Origin: a virus
IMG/VR virus record: IMGVR_UViG_3300032163_000050
Coordinates: 1 to 38,482 of that record
Length of the DNA stretch: 38,482 nucleotides
Strand: one strand, 5' to 3'
This document shows positions 5,519 to 12,897 of the stretch, one piece after another (position 1 is the first letter of the stretch; each line of letters starts with the position of its first letter). The notes beneath the pieces were generated by a model. That model had not been told where the DNA came from and did not search any database. It saw only the letters and a list, made by a program, of their open reading frames with translations. Made by a program: the position numbers and the translations under genes.

Positions 5519-5989
5519 TTACTTATATATTGTTTCGCATAATCCTGGGACGCTTAACTCGTCTTTTGCTCTGTCCATTGCTTCTGATTCCGATAGTCTA
5601 AAAAGGCGTAATAATTCAACTTCCAGCGGAAGCATTTCTTCTTTATGTCGTGATTCCATAAGGCATTTGCGCAGTTGGATAGAATTAAATTCGGTAGTGA
5701 ATATCACGCTTTTACGCTGACTTTCACTTTGCTTTTGTTCCCACTGTTGTGTATTAAAATTACGCTGATAGATATCGCTGTTATATATACTTTTACTAAA
5801 AATTAAAGCCCATATCAAAATGAATGTCGCAGCCAGCAAGATGCTACGTGCGATTGCTAATAATGAATTGGTTGCCGGTACTGGTATCTCAGGTAGAACG
5901 GAGACTAGGTTATCTTTTTCTGACTCTGAAGAGCCGAGCAAGTCAGCAGCACGAATTGCGCCTTTAGGTATTAAATCTTTGTTTTTCAT
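5519..5989 (-). CDS. Membrane-anchored protein of the immunity operon, 156 aa
   Basis: A protein with one membrane segment near residues 43-66 (SLLAIARSILLAATFILIWA), a cytoplasmic-type N terminus and a C-terminal region of about 85 residues rich in charged helices. It lies directly downstream of the repressor in the lysogenic transcript and has no relation to replication. Genes at this position are often superinfection-exclusion or defence factors. That role is inferred from context; no domain is recognised. ATG 5989 has a weak upstream purine tract. Confidence 0.65.
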   Translation of the reverse strand: MKNKDLIPKGAIRAADLLGSSESEKDNLVSVLPEIPVPATNSLLAIARSILLAATFILIWALIFSKSIYNSDIYQRNFNTQQWEQKQSESQRKSVIFTTEFNSIQLRKCLMESRHKEEMLPLEVELLRLFRLSESEAMDRAKDELSVPGLCETIYK

Positions 5990-6038
5990 ATATTGAATTT
6001 AAAAATCAAATCGCAATTGTATTTGCAAATATATCACG

Positions 6039-6404
6039 TTATTTGGTGCCATTTGTGCCTTCGGTTTTTTTGAGCAATTTAACAATCGAATCGACGTTTT
6101 TTATTGCTTCAGTCACCACGTAATCTGCAACTTCAGGATGATCTTCCAGTAATTTATTTAAAAGTGCGATTCTTGGATTCACTTCTGACATAGGTTCTTT
6201 TTTACCTTTCCCTTCGGCAAGCCACAAGGCTTCAACTCCAAGCGCTCTTGCAATTGCTGGAATATGTGAAGAATTTTTGCGATGTCCAGTCTCTAAGCTG
6301 CCAATAATGGATTGGTTTTTTAATTTAGCCTTGCCTGCTAATTCGGTTTGCGTTAATCCGGATTCTTCGCGACTGATCTTTAATCTTTCTGCAAGTGTTT
6401 TCAT
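6039..6404 (-). CDS. Xre-family prophage repressor (CI-like), short form
   Basis: 121 residues with an N-terminal helix-turn-helix at about residues 5-60 (LAERLKISREESGLTQTELA, followed by a SIIGSLETGHR recognition region). After ALGVEALWLAEGKG comes a short helical tail, presumably for dimerisation. There is no S24 LexA-type peptidase domain, so RecA-driven self-cleavage is not expected. It lies divergent from the Cro-like gene with shared operators, the classic lambdoid switch. It should block the promoters at 5096-5124 and 6442-6470 in a lysogen. Confidence 0.85.
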   Translation of the reverse strand: MKTLAERLKISREESGLTQTELAGKAKLKNQSIIGSLETGHRKNSSHIPAIARALGVEALWLAEGKGKKEPMSEVNPRIALLNKLLEDHPEVADYVVTEAIKNVDSIVKLLKKTEGTNGTK

Positions 6405-6476
6405 ATCGCTATTGTGATTAATAATAATATCGCGATGGCGCTTGACAATTCATAGCGCGTTCGCGATAATTCGCAT
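6405..6476. promoter_or_regulatory. Divergent PR/PRM promoters with repressor operators
   Basis: Plus strand: TTGACA (6442-6447), 17-base spacer, GATAAT (6465-6470). Minus strand: TTGTCA uses the same bases, with a TATTAT-like -10 about 16 bases further on, reading to the repressor. Two operator half-sites flank it, AATATCGCGATGGCGCT on the left and AGCGCGTTCGCGATAAT on the right, close variants of the perfect repeat at 5096-5140. The rightward start point falls at or within one base of the Cro-like ATG, so that mRNA is probably leaderless. Confidence 0.85.
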
Positions 6477-6671
6477 ATGAACTGGACAAAAATAATTCAA
6501 GACCTTTTAAATTCCGGACTGACTCAGACACAGATTGCAGATGCCTGCAATACAGGTCAGGGCTACATTTCTGGAATTTATAGGGGTGATCGTAAATGCC
6601 CAAATTATGATCTTGGGGAGGCAATTCTTAATTTGCACCGTGAACGCTGCGCCAAACAGGAAGCCGCTTAA
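6477..6671 (+). CDS. Cro-like helix-turn-helix regulator
   Basis: A 64-residue protein beginning MNWTKIIQDLLNSGLTQTQI, with a compact helix-turn-helix (LTQTQIADACNTGQGYISGI) and a basic tail. It is the first gene of the rightward early operon and faces the repressor, as cro does in lambda. It probably binds the same operators to shut down repressor synthesis. The -10 box ends only 6 bases before the ATG and there is no ribosome site. Confidence 0.85.
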   Translation: MNWTKIIQDLLNSGLTQTQIADACNTGQGYISGIYRGDRKCPNYDLGEAILNLHRERCAKQEAA

Positions 6672-6683
6672 CAAGGAGAGACC

Positions 6684-7403
6684 ATGAACGAACTCATAAA
6701 AATTAATCAATCTGAATTTAACGGCGAATTTGTGCAAACCGTTGAAGCGCGAATATTTTATGAATCGCTCGGCTTGAACATTGTCAACTGGTCTCGCTGG
6801 TCTCAGGCAAATATTGAGAATAGTCAGTTTGCTGTTGAGGGAGAAGATTGGCAGGGGTTCTTCATCGAGAAGAACGGTAACCAAACTACTGATTACGTGC
6901 TTACCTTGGATTTTGCAAAGCGCTTGGCAATGATGGCAAAAACAGACAAAGGCGAAGAGGTACGTAAATACTTCATCGCTTGCGAAAAGCAACTCAAGAC
7001 TGCCGAAGTCCACTTTCTTATCCCCAAAACTCTTCCCGAAGCCCTGCGCCTTGCCGCTGACCTTGCAGACAAAAACATATTGCTGGAAAAGAAAATTGAA
7101 GCCGATGCACCCAAGGTTGAATTCCACGACAAGGTATGCGAAGCCGTCAACGGGCAGACCATCCAAGAGGTCGCCAAGGTACTCGGCACTGGTCAGAACA
7201 GGATGTTTGGCTGGCTGAGACGTGAAGGCTTGCTGATGCCCAATAACCAGCCGTATCAGGAGTTCATTGACCGAGGCTACTTCCGTGTCACCCAGCGCCA
7301 ATACACCGACCAGCGCGGGGAAAGCCATACCTATACTCGCACGCTGGTCACTGGAAAAGGTTTGTCCTACGTTCAGAAGCGCTTCATGGCCGAGGCCGCA
7401 TGA
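6684..7403 (+). CDS. AntA/KilA-C phage antirepressor
   Basis: A two-domain protein of 239 residues. Residues 1-110 match the AntA/AntB antirepressor fold (ARIFYESLGLNIVNWSRWS, LTLDFAKRLAMMAKTDKGEE, VRKYFIACEKQL). Residues about 135-239 match the KilA-C/ANT DNA-binding domain (GQTIQEVAKVLGTGQNRMF, WLRREGLLMPNNQPYQEFID, TLVTGKGLSYVQKRF). GGAGAGACC precedes the ATG. Such proteins inactivate repressors or act in early regulation. With a repressor lacking a peptidase domain, it is a good candidate for the induction trigger. Confidence 0.88.
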   Translation: MNELIKINQSEFNGEFVQTVEARIFYESLGLNIVNWSRWSQANIENSQFAVEGEDWQGFFIEKNGNQTTDYVLTLDFAKRLAMMAKTDKGEEVRKYFIACEKQLKTAEVHFLIPKTLPEALRLAADLADKNILLEKKIEADAPKVEFHDKVCEAVNGQTIQEVAKVLGTGQNRMFGWLRREGLLMPNNQPYQEFIDRGYFRVTQRQYTDQRGESHTYTRTLVTGKGLSYVQKRFMAEAA

Positions 7404-7444
7404 ATACCAATTTACCCCACGTTCCTCCCCCTGGCGTGGCTTTT

Positions 7445-7470
7445 GCACGGGCATCAGTCCGTGCTTTTTT
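7445..7470 (+). terminator. Rho-independent terminator after the antirepressor
   Basis: GCACGG, an eight-base loop and CCGTGC followed by six T. It lies 40 bases after the antirepressor stop and before the next gene, so early rightward transcription may partly stop here unless antiterminated, like tR1 in lambda. Confidence 0.8.
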
Positions 7471-7497
7471 ATTCCGTAGTTTGTAGCGAGGTAACTC

Positions 7498-7725
7498 ATG
7501 TATTCCGATCCTTCAAAAATAAGAGCCAACGTAGTCAAGATTCGCCTCAATGACCAGGAAGAAGCGCTGATCAATGCGCTGGTTGGTTATACCGGCGAAC
7601 AAAAAGCCAGTTTGTTGCGCGAAATGTTGCTGGAGCAGGCGCGCATTGTTCTTGGTGCTGGAATGAATTTTCCCAGCATCGGCAATGGAAGTGAAGTCCA
7701 CCAAACAGCCACGGTAGGGCATTAA
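7498..7725 (+). CDS. Small early protein, ribbon-helix-helix-like, 75 aa
   Basis: GAGGT is at good distance from ATG 7498. Residues 10-50 (NVVKIRLNDQEEALINALVG then KASLLREMLLEQA) follow the pattern of a ribbon-helix-helix protein: a short beta strand followed by two helices, as in small plasmid and phage DNA-binding proteins. It is the first gene after the terminator at 7445-7470. The exact family is unsure; a transcriptional role is inference. Confidence 0.65.
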   Translation: MYSDPSKIRANVVKIRLNDQEEALINALVGYTGEQKASLLREMLLEQARIVLGAGMNFPSIGNGSEVHQTATVGH

Positions 7726-7727
7726 GA

Positions 7728-7931
7728 GTGCCCTCAACAGTGCCTAATGTGGGCCAAACGGTCATGCTGACTGATCCAGAACTGGATTTGGTGCGCTCGA
7801 TTGCAGAGGCCGAGGGTATTACCGAGGATGAAGCGGCGAGCAGATTGACGAGTCAGGCATTGGCACGGCGAGTCAAGCGGAATACCGGGAAGACTCCGGC
7901 GAAGGTTTATCCGATGGGGAGACGGCATTGA
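7728..7931 (+). CDS. Hypothetical early protein, 67 aa
   Basis: Starts with GTG at 7728, almost directly after the previous stop. The protein contains a helical middle (DPELDLVRSIAEAEGITEDE then AASRLTSQALARRVKRN) and a basic tail (KVYPMGRRH). It resembles small phage proteins found before DUF1376 genes, with no known function. Its TGA overlaps the TTG start of the next gene (TTGA). Confidence 0.6.
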   Translation: MPSTVPNVGQTVMLTDPELDLVRSIAEAEGITEDEAASRLTSQALARRVKRNTGKTPAKVYPMGRRH

Positions 7932-8758
7932 ACTATTACGAGCGCCACCTTGGAGATTATGCCAAGGATACCCTCGGGTTATCCATGCTTGAACATGGGG
8001 CTTATAACTTACTTATAGATCGATGTTACGCCAAGGAAGAAGGTATTCCACAAGACAAAATTTACAAGGTCGCGCTTGCCAGAACAAAGGAAGAAAGGGC
8101 TGCTGTTGATTCAGTCCTGCAAGAATTCTTTAAATTGGAAAATGGTGTATGGAATAAAAATAGAATAACAGAAGAAATTTTTGCTTATAAGTCAGGAGAG
8201 CCTGAACGAGAAGCCAAGAAGGCAAATGAAAGCAACCGTCTCAGAAGGCACAGGGATGAGCGTGCAGATTTGTTCAAAATACTCACAGATTCAGGAGATC
8301 ATGCAGCATGGAATATAGGTATTAACGAATTACGTGAAATTGTGAAACGCATTCAAGGTGCACCATGCAAGCCGTTACCTGCAACGGCACCTGCAACGCC
8401 TGCAACGGCTACCCAGACACCAGACCCAGACACCAGTATAAATACCAACCAGCCAGTCACGCACGCGAGCACCTCGCAAAAATTTTCCATGCACATCGGC
8501 TGGAAGCCATCCGAGGAATTCGCCACGTTGGCAAAAATGGCAATGGTTGCCGTGCCAGACGGGAAGCTGGGGGAATTTATTGCCCACTGGCTGACCCAGC
8601 CGATTACTCAGCGAACGCAGGCTGAGTGGGACAAGGCGCTGCTGAAATCCGCCCAGCACGACAAGCTTCGAGCGGCCTCGCCGCTACCGGCAAGGGGCAG
8701 ACCGGCACCTGACAATTTCGCAACGAAAGACTACGGCACGGGGGTAAATCCGCTATGA
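7928..8758 (+). CDS. DUF1376 (YdaU-type) replication-associated protein
   Basis: 276 residues with the typical DUF1376 start, MNYYERHLGDYAKDT and LSMLEHGAYNLLIDRCYA, and a Thr/Pro-rich linker (TPATATQTPDPD) before a C-terminal helical domain (about residues 180-250) seen in phage replication proteins. It uses a TTG start that overlaps the previous stop. Next to a DnaC-like loader it probably acts as the origin-recognition partner, as in other lambdoid phages. The role is inferred from position; the domain assignment is firm. Confidence 0.85.
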   Translation: MNYYERHLGDYAKDTLGLSMLEHGAYNLLIDRCYAKEEGIPQDKIYKVALARTKEERAAVDSVLQEFFKLENGVWNKNRITEEIFAYKSGEPEREAKKANESNRLRRHRDERADLFKILTDSGDHAAWNIGINELREIVKRIQGAPCKPLPATAPATPATATQTPDPDTSINTNQPVTHASTSQKFSMHIGWKPSEEFATLAKMAMVAVPDGKLGEFIAHWLTQPITQRTQAEWDKALLKSAQHDKLRAASPLPARGRPAPDNFATKDYGTGVNPL

Positions 8759-9531
8759 ACGACATCCAGACAACCGTATTCGGCAAGCTGATCAGTGAAC
8801 CAAAAAACGACACTTGCGACAAGCACGGCGCGTTTGAAAGCCGGAATATTTTTGGCAAGGTTTGGTCTGGTTGCCCGGCCTGCAACAGCGAACAAAAGGC
8901 AATTGCCGAGCGCGAGCAGGCCGAAAAGGATGCGCAGGAGCGGCATGCTTCTTGGGTGCGCAGGATGGGCGAAGCTGGGATACCTGAACGGTTCAGAAAC
9001 CGCACGTTGGCAAGCTACAAGGCGACCAATGCAGGGCAGAAGCGGGCGCTTGTGTTCATGACTGAGTACGCGGAGCAGTTCAGCCGAGTGAGCGAGACTG
9101 GGCGCAGCGCGATCCTTTGCGGCTTTCCTGGCACAGGCAAGACACACCTTGCTATTGGTGTGGCGCTGCATGTGATGACGATAGGCAAGGCGGCTGCATT
9201 TACCACTGTTCAGCGCATGATTCGCCGGTTAAAAGATTCGTGGCGCAAAGATTCGCTTGAGTCTGAAAGCGATGTAATAAACCTGCTGGTGTACCCAGAC
9301 CTACTGATTATTGATGAAATTGGTGTGCAATTCGGATCGGAATTTGAAAAAAATTTCATGTTTGATTTACTCAATGAGCGCTACGAAAAACGCAAGCCGA
9401 CCATCCTGCTTTCCAATCTGACAACGGCTGAAATTGAAATATTTCTGGGTGAGCGCGTTTATGACCGGCTCAAAGAGGATGGGGGGCAGTACGTGTCGTT
9501 TGATTGGGTAAGTTTTAGGGGAAAAGCATGA
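8755..9531 (+). CDS. DnaC-like AAA+ helicase loader
   Basis: 258 residues. An N-terminal zinc-binding element is formed by C21, H24, C40 and C43 (TCDKHGAF then WSGCPAC). The Walker A motif is CGFPGTGKTH (residues about 122-131) and Walker B is LLIIDEIG. An arginine-rich segment (ERYEKRKPTILLSNL, then EIFLGERVYDRL) matches sensor/arginine elements of DnaC/IstB ATPases. It should load the host DnaB helicase at the phage origin, together with the DUF1376 protein upstream (ATGA overlap). Confidence 0.9.
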   Translation: MNDIQTTVFGKLISEPKNDTCDKHGAFESRNIFGKVWSGCPACNSEQKAIAEREQAEKDAQERHASWVRRMGEAGIPERFRNRTLASYKATNAGQKRALVFMTEYAEQFSRVSETGRSAILCGFPGTGKTHLAIGVALHVMTIGKAAAFTTVQRMIRRLKDSWRKDSLESESDVINLLVYPDLLIIDEIGVQFGSEFEKNFMFDLLNERYEKRKPTILLSNLTTAEIEIFLGERVYDRLKEDGGQYVSFDWVSFRGKA

Positions 9532-9773
9532 ATGCCGACTTTGAGTCACTGGCAAAAAAATACGGAATGAACATGGCGCTTTCGTTGAATGGGACAACTT
9601 ACCACGACCATGTAACGCAAATGGCTTACGAAATGTGGCAAGCGAGACAGCCTGAGATTGATCGGCTGACACAGGAAGTCTGCGATATGACCTTTGCGGC
9701 GAAGGCGTTTAAGAGTGTGCTTGATAAACAAAAGGCCGCATTTGCCACGGTGGCACAAGGTTGGGAAGCGTGA
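9528..9773 (+). CDS. Hypothetical early protein, 81 aa
   Basis: ATG overlaps the helicase-loader stop (ATGA). The protein starts MNADFESLAKKYGMNMALS and is helical, with EMWQARQPEIDRLTQEVC in its middle and an AAKAFKSVLDKQKAAF helix. It resembles the many small proteins of phage early regions that carry a W..R...I..L pattern. Function unknown. Confidence 0.65.
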   Translation: MNADFESLAKKYGMNMALSLNGTTYHDHVTQMAYEMWQARQPEIDRLTQEVCDMTFAAKAFKSVLDKQKAAFATVAQGWEA

Positions 9774-9861
9774 GTAAGACAAACAAATTGGCGGGCTGCA
9801 AATAGAGCGCAAGTTAGTTCTTATTTATCTAAGTGGCGTAATGATAATAAGGATTTTTGAT

Positions 9862-10401
9862 ATGAGCAAAATGAATATTGTTAGGACTGGTGTCGCACTC
9901 CCAGCAGATGGGGAATTAGCGTTGGTTAGGGGGTTTTTATTTGGATGCTTTAATGGTTTTCTTGATTCGGATAAAAAATCTTGGAATGGATTTTGGCGCC
10001 GGTTAATAAATTTAGAGCCAGGTGAAATTGCCCAAGCAGAAATGTCTATTCCGAGAAATTATAAATTTCATAAAAAATTCTTTGGTTTGCTCGATGTAGG
10101 TTTCGAGGCTTGGGAGCCAAACCGCGTGCGCAAAAGCTACAAGGGCCGGGCGATGGAAAAGAACCGAGAGCAGTTCCGCGAGGACGTCACCATTTTGGCC
10201 GGATTCTACGAGCAGACATTCGACCTGAAAGGCCGGATGGTGATCAGGGCGCAGTCAATCAGTTTTGCCAAGATGGACGATGCGGAGTTTGAAGGGCTGT
10301 ACTCGGCGGTGATTGATGTGCTGCTAAGAGAGGTTTGTACGACCTATAAAGGACGTGCTGAACTAGATGCGGTTGTGGAACGGGTGATTAATTTTGCATG
10401 A
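9862..10401 (+). CDS. DUF1367 family protein (nin-region type)
   Basis: 179 residues from ATG 9862, which is preceded by AAGGAT; a start seven codons earlier has no ribosome site. Family features are RNYKFHKKFFGLLDVGFEAW, NREQFREDVTILAGFYEQTF and IRAQSISFAKMDDAEFEGLY followed by SAVIDVLLREV, which match DUF1367 proteins from lambdoid nin-like regions. The function of the family is not established. It is followed by the methyltransferase gene with a 4-base overlap. Confidence 0.8.
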   Translation: MSKMNIVRTGVALPADGELALVRGFLFGCFNGFLDSDKKSWNGFWRRLINLEPGEIAQAEMSIPRNYKFHKKFFGLLDVGFEAWEPNRVRKSYKGRAMEKNREQFREDVTILAGFYEQTFDLKGRMVIRAQSISFAKMDDAEFEGLYSAVIDVLLREVCTTYKGRAELDAVVERVINFA

Positions 10402-11120
10402 TTACGATTGGCAATGCAACTCTGCACAACATGGACTGCATAGAATACATGCGCGGTCTGCCTGACAAGATATTTGATCTGGCAATTGTCGACCCGCCGT
10501 ATGGAATCAATGCGCCAAACATAAGCATGGGGCAAAACAAAAATCGCGCTGATGGCTGGGTGCGCGGCGATAGCACAGCTGTGAAAATTAAAAAAGGCCG
10601 TCTTAATTCAGGGGGGGGTAAGTTGAAAGACAGAATGCTCAATACCTCCAGCATCGGCTGGGATGATGCCGTGCCGAGCCCTGAATATTTTGATGAATTA
10701 TTCAGGGTATCAAAAAACCAAATTATTTTTGGTGGAAATTATTTTGACCTTCCTCCGACACGGTGCGTGGTTTGTTGGGATAAGTGCCAGCCATGGGAAA
10801 ACTTCTCGCAGTGGGAAATGGCATGGACTTCATTTGACAAACCTGCAGCATTGTTCTCTTACTCAAATACTGGCAGTGCAAATTCTGAAACTAAGATCCA
10901 TCCAACACAAAAGCCAATAAAATTGTATGAGTGGTTATTGAATAAGTATGCAAAGCCTGGACAAAAGATATTGGACACGCACCTAGGCAGCGGAAGCAAT
11001 GCGATTGCCTGTAATGATATGGGGTTTGAATTAAGCGCTTGCGAAATTAACAAGGATTATTTTGATAATGCATGTAGTCGCATAGAGCGGGCAACAGCAC
11101 AGCAAAGGATGTTCGCATGA
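10398..11120 (+). CDS. DNA adenine/cytosine-N4 methyltransferase (beta-class)
   Basis: 240 residues. Catalytic motif IV DPPYG is at residues 32-36 and the AdoMet motif near residues 190-200 (ILDTHLGSGSNAIA), preceded by HPTQKP. This order (catalytic motif first, AdoMet motif last) is that of beta-class enzymes. The target-recognition part lies between. An eight-G run at 10611-10618, in the Gly-Gly-Gly stretch after NS, could slip and switch the gene off. The enzyme probably protects phage DNA from host restriction. No partner nuclease is seen. Confidence 0.88.
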   Translation: MITIGNATLHNMDCIEYMRGLPDKIFDLAIVDPPYGINAPNISMGQNKNRADGWVRGDSTAVKIKKGRLNSGGGKLKDRMLNTSSIGWDDAVPSPEYFDELFRVSKNQIIFGGNYFDLPPTRCVVCWDKCQPWENFSQWEMAWTSFDKPAALFSYSNTGSANSETKIHPTQKPIKLYEWLLNKYAKPGQKILDTHLGSGSNAIACNDMGFELSACEINKDYFDNACSRIERATAQQRMFA

Positions 11121-11257
11121 AATCCCGCTACCGACTATACGGCTATATCAAAAACGGACAGTTTCTAATCGGCTGGAAGCATCGCTATATGACAAAGCTG
11201 GTGCGGGATAGACTCTTGAACCGCTTTAGGATGCAGAAAGGCAGGGTGACTGCATGA
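11117..11257 (+). CDS. Basic small protein, 46 aa
   Basis: A 46-residue frame linked at both ends by ATGA overlaps to the methyltransferase and the HNH protein. It starts MKSRYRLYGYIKNGQFLIGW and is strongly basic, with a beta-like N-terminal half and helix MTKLVRDRLLNRFRMQKGR. The overlaps and composition support it. Function unknown, possibly nucleic-acid binding. Confidence 0.55.
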   Translation: MKSRYRLYGYIKNGQFLIGWKHRYMTKLVRDRLLNRFRMQKGRVTA

Positions 11258-11511
11258 ACCAAACCTACTCCGTCAAAGAGAAATTGCATATCCAGCGGGT
11301 AAAGGAATTGCCTTGCAGCGTATGCAACCAGCCCGGCCCCAGCGCGGCACACCATATCCGGCAGGATAATCCCTATACCTGCGTTGCCCTGTGCCAAAGT
11401 TGTCATCAAGACCCGCATAACGGCATCCACGGACGCAAGGCAATATGGGATGTGTACCGGATGGACGAATTGACCGCGCTGACGGTGACGGTTCAGAGGT
11501 TGCTGGCATGA
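11254..11511 (+). CDS. HNH/Ref-like zinc nuclease-fold protein, 85 aa
   Basis: Contains C21-x2-C24, the HH pair at 33-34 (SAAHHIRQDN), C47-x2-C50-H51 and H55/H59 (CQSCHQDPHNGIHG). This arrangement of two zinc-knuckle cysteine pairs around an H-H core is that of HNH proteins related to RecA-dependent nuclease (Ref) and DUF968 phage proteins. The likely activity is a recombination-associated endonuclease. It sits among other nin-type genes and near RusA. It has all the visible metal ligands, so it is likely active. Confidence 0.75.
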   Translation: MNQTYSVKEKLHIQRVKELPCSVCNQPGPSAAHHIRQDNPYTCVALCQSCHQDPHNGIHGRKAIWDVYRMDELTALTVTVQRLLA

Positions 11512-11690
11512 GCAAGTGCATATCCTGTGAGTTCATTGTCATGGACAAAAAGAAGGGCGGAACCGGCCTTTGCTGGAAGCAGCCCGAATCCAAGCGGGTA
11601 CTGATTGACACGATAATTGAGCGGAAATGCGACAAGTACAAGCTGGGCGCCATGCAGAATGTACGAATGAGAGATGGGTGGAAGCCATGA
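11508..11690 (+). CDS. Four-cysteine small protein, 60 aa
   Basis: ATG at 11508 overlaps the previous stop. It has cysteines at 4, 7, 22 and 41 (CISC then GLCWKQPESK and ERKCDKY), the pattern of a small zinc-binding or iron-sulphur domain. Similar CxxC...C...C proteins lie at 12198 and in the cassette at 13702. No named family. Confidence 0.65.
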   Translation: MSKCISCEFIVMDKKKGGTGLCWKQPESKRVLIDTIIERKCDKYKLGAMQNVRMRDGWKP

Positions 11691-11845
11691 GCGACAGAAA
11701 TAAATTAGAACAATTGGGCCGTGAATTATTTGCCCGGTGGATACATAAAAAAGTGACTACGGAGCCTGGTTTCGCGCGAATGATACGAAGGAATATTGCT
11801 TTTTCTAAAATTAAAAATCAGCCTTTTTATATGAATACGAAATGA
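11687..11845 (+). CDS. Basic small protein, 52 aa
   Basis: ATG overlaps the previous stop (ATGA) and the stop overlaps the RusA start. The protein begins MSDRNKLEQLGRELFARWIH and continues as a basic helix (MIRRNIAFSKIKNQP). Only context and chained overlaps support it; function unknown. Confidence 0.55.
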   Translation: MSDRNKLEQLGRELFARWIHKKVTTEPGFARMIRRNIAFSKIKNQPFYMNTK

Positions 11846-12201
11846 TAACCCTGCCATGGCCTGCGACGGCACTAAATCCTAACAGACGCACCCATTGGGC
11901 CGTAAAGGCGCGCATCACTAAGTCCACGCGCACGGCGGCGGCGTGGCTGACTAAAGCATCTGGCGAAAAAGTGACTGGCGAGGGCAAAATTGACCTGAGC
12001 ATTGTATTTTTCCCGCCGGATAAGCGGCACCGTGACCAGGATGGGATGCTCAGTAGCTGCAAGGCCCTGCTGGATGGCGTGGCCGATGGGCTGGGCGTAA
12101 ATGATAACCGTTTCCGGCTACATTTGGACATAGGCCCGCCAGTATCGGGTGGCATGGTAACGGTTGACGTGGGTGTGATTGTGGAGAGGCTGGACAGATG
12201 A
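11842..12201 (+). CDS. rusA: RusA-family Holliday junction resolvase
   Basis: 119 residues, the usual RusA length. The catalytic region HRDQDGMLSSCKALLDGVAD followed by GLGVNDNRF carries the acidic residues (D65, D67 and D88), matching the Asp set of E. coli RusA. It cuts four-way junctions created by RecT-driven recombination and replication. It begins by an ATGA overlap with the preceding gene and ends by an ATGA overlap with the next. Confidence 0.9.
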   Translation: MITLPWPATALNPNRRTHWAVKARITKSTRTAAAWLTKASGEKVTGEGKIDLSIVFFPPDKRHRDQDGMLSSCKALLDGVADGLGVNDNRFRLHLDIGPPVSGGMVTVDVGVIVERLDR

Positions 12202-12389
12202 CGCTTGAAAGCTGGAAATATCGAGACCCCATGGAAGCAGCTATCCGTGCCGAGGCCACCAGTTGTAAGGGCTGCGCCAATGAGATAACAGAGCGCATGT
12301 TCGGTGAGGTAGCGATGCTCTGCAGGAAGGACAAAAAGCACGGGGTACGGTGTAATCGTTATGTTTTGAAGGGGCGTGAAAATGTTTAA
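12198..12389 (+). CDS. Four-cysteine small protein, 63 aa
   Basis: Starts MTLESWKYRDPMEAAIR, with C23, C26, C42 and C52 (CKGCANEITE, MLCRKDKKHG, RCNRY), a plausible zinc site. Its start overlaps the RusA stop and its end overlaps the next gene by 8 bases. The spacing CxxC-x15-C-x9-C resembles the proteins at 11508 and 13702. Family unknown. Confidence 0.65.
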   Translation: MTLESWKYRDPMEAAIRAEATSCKGCANEITERMFGEVAMLCRKDKKHGVRCNRYVLKGRENV

Positions 12390-12897
12390 GAGTGCCAGGC
12401 ATGCTTTACAGTTTACGTTTCGTACTCTGGGAACCCCAATAGTCAAAATGTCCAGTATCAATAATATGCGCGGATCTGGTGGCAACGGTGATATGACCCC
12501 ACATGACCGGCACGCCCAGGCTGCGATGATTATGGCCATGGTGGAGCGGGTGGTAGATGTCAATGGGCTGGCATATCTAAAGGCCCAGTATGGCAGAGAG
12601 CTTACTGGCGGTGAAGAGGCTGATAAGATACGAGAAACATTAGTGCGCTGTGCGATGGCTGCAATGCCGACCGGAGTACACAGTAGTCGTGGAGTATCAA
12701 AGCTGATCAGTATCTATTTTGGTGGAAAAGTCAGTATGACTTCAGTCCGAACGGACTTTAGGTGCCGCAATGAACAATGCCAAGTCTATAAAACAATAGT
12801 CTCTGACATGCTGGATGTAGTCGGTAGGCGTGCAGAGGATGAGGTGTATAGGATATTGGATAAGGCTGGATTGATTGCAATGGTGATTTCAGCATGA
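12382..12897 (+). CDS. Putative late regulator (Q-like by position), 171 aa
   Basis: ATG at 12382 has GAAGGGG upstream; a GTG two codons earlier is also possible. It contains TPHDRHAQAAMIMAMVERVV in the first third, a helical middle (IRETLVRCAMAAMPTGVHSS), then a segment resembling DNA-binding helices with two cysteines (FRCRNEQCQVYKTIV). It is placed after RusA and before lysis genes, where lambdoid phages keep the antiterminator Q. I cannot confirm the family from sequence. The Q role is inference. Confidence 0.5.
   Translation: MFKSARHALQFTFRTLGTPIVKMSSINNMRGSGGNGDMTPHDRHAQAAMIMAMVERVVDVNGLAYLKAQYGRELTGGEEADKIRETLVRCAMAAMPTGVHSSRGVSKLISIYFGGKVSMTSVRTDFRCRNEQCQVYKTIVSDMLDVVGRRAEDEVYRILDKAGLIAMVISA

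Noticed and set aside
7404-7444. CCACG...CGTGG hairpin after the antirepressor
   Set aside because: It has a short stem and no T-run; the next hairpin at 7445 is the better terminator.
6507-7574. Long 355-codon open frame on the minus strand opposite the Cro-like and antirepressor genes
   Set aside because: It is the complement of two well-supported genes with clear domains and ribosome sites; it has no recognisable motif and crosses the terminator at 7445.
11811-12563. 250-codon minus-strand frame opposite RusA
   Set aside because: RusA and its chained neighbours on the plus strand explain the region; the antisense frame has low-complexity Ser/Pro composition and no ribosome site.
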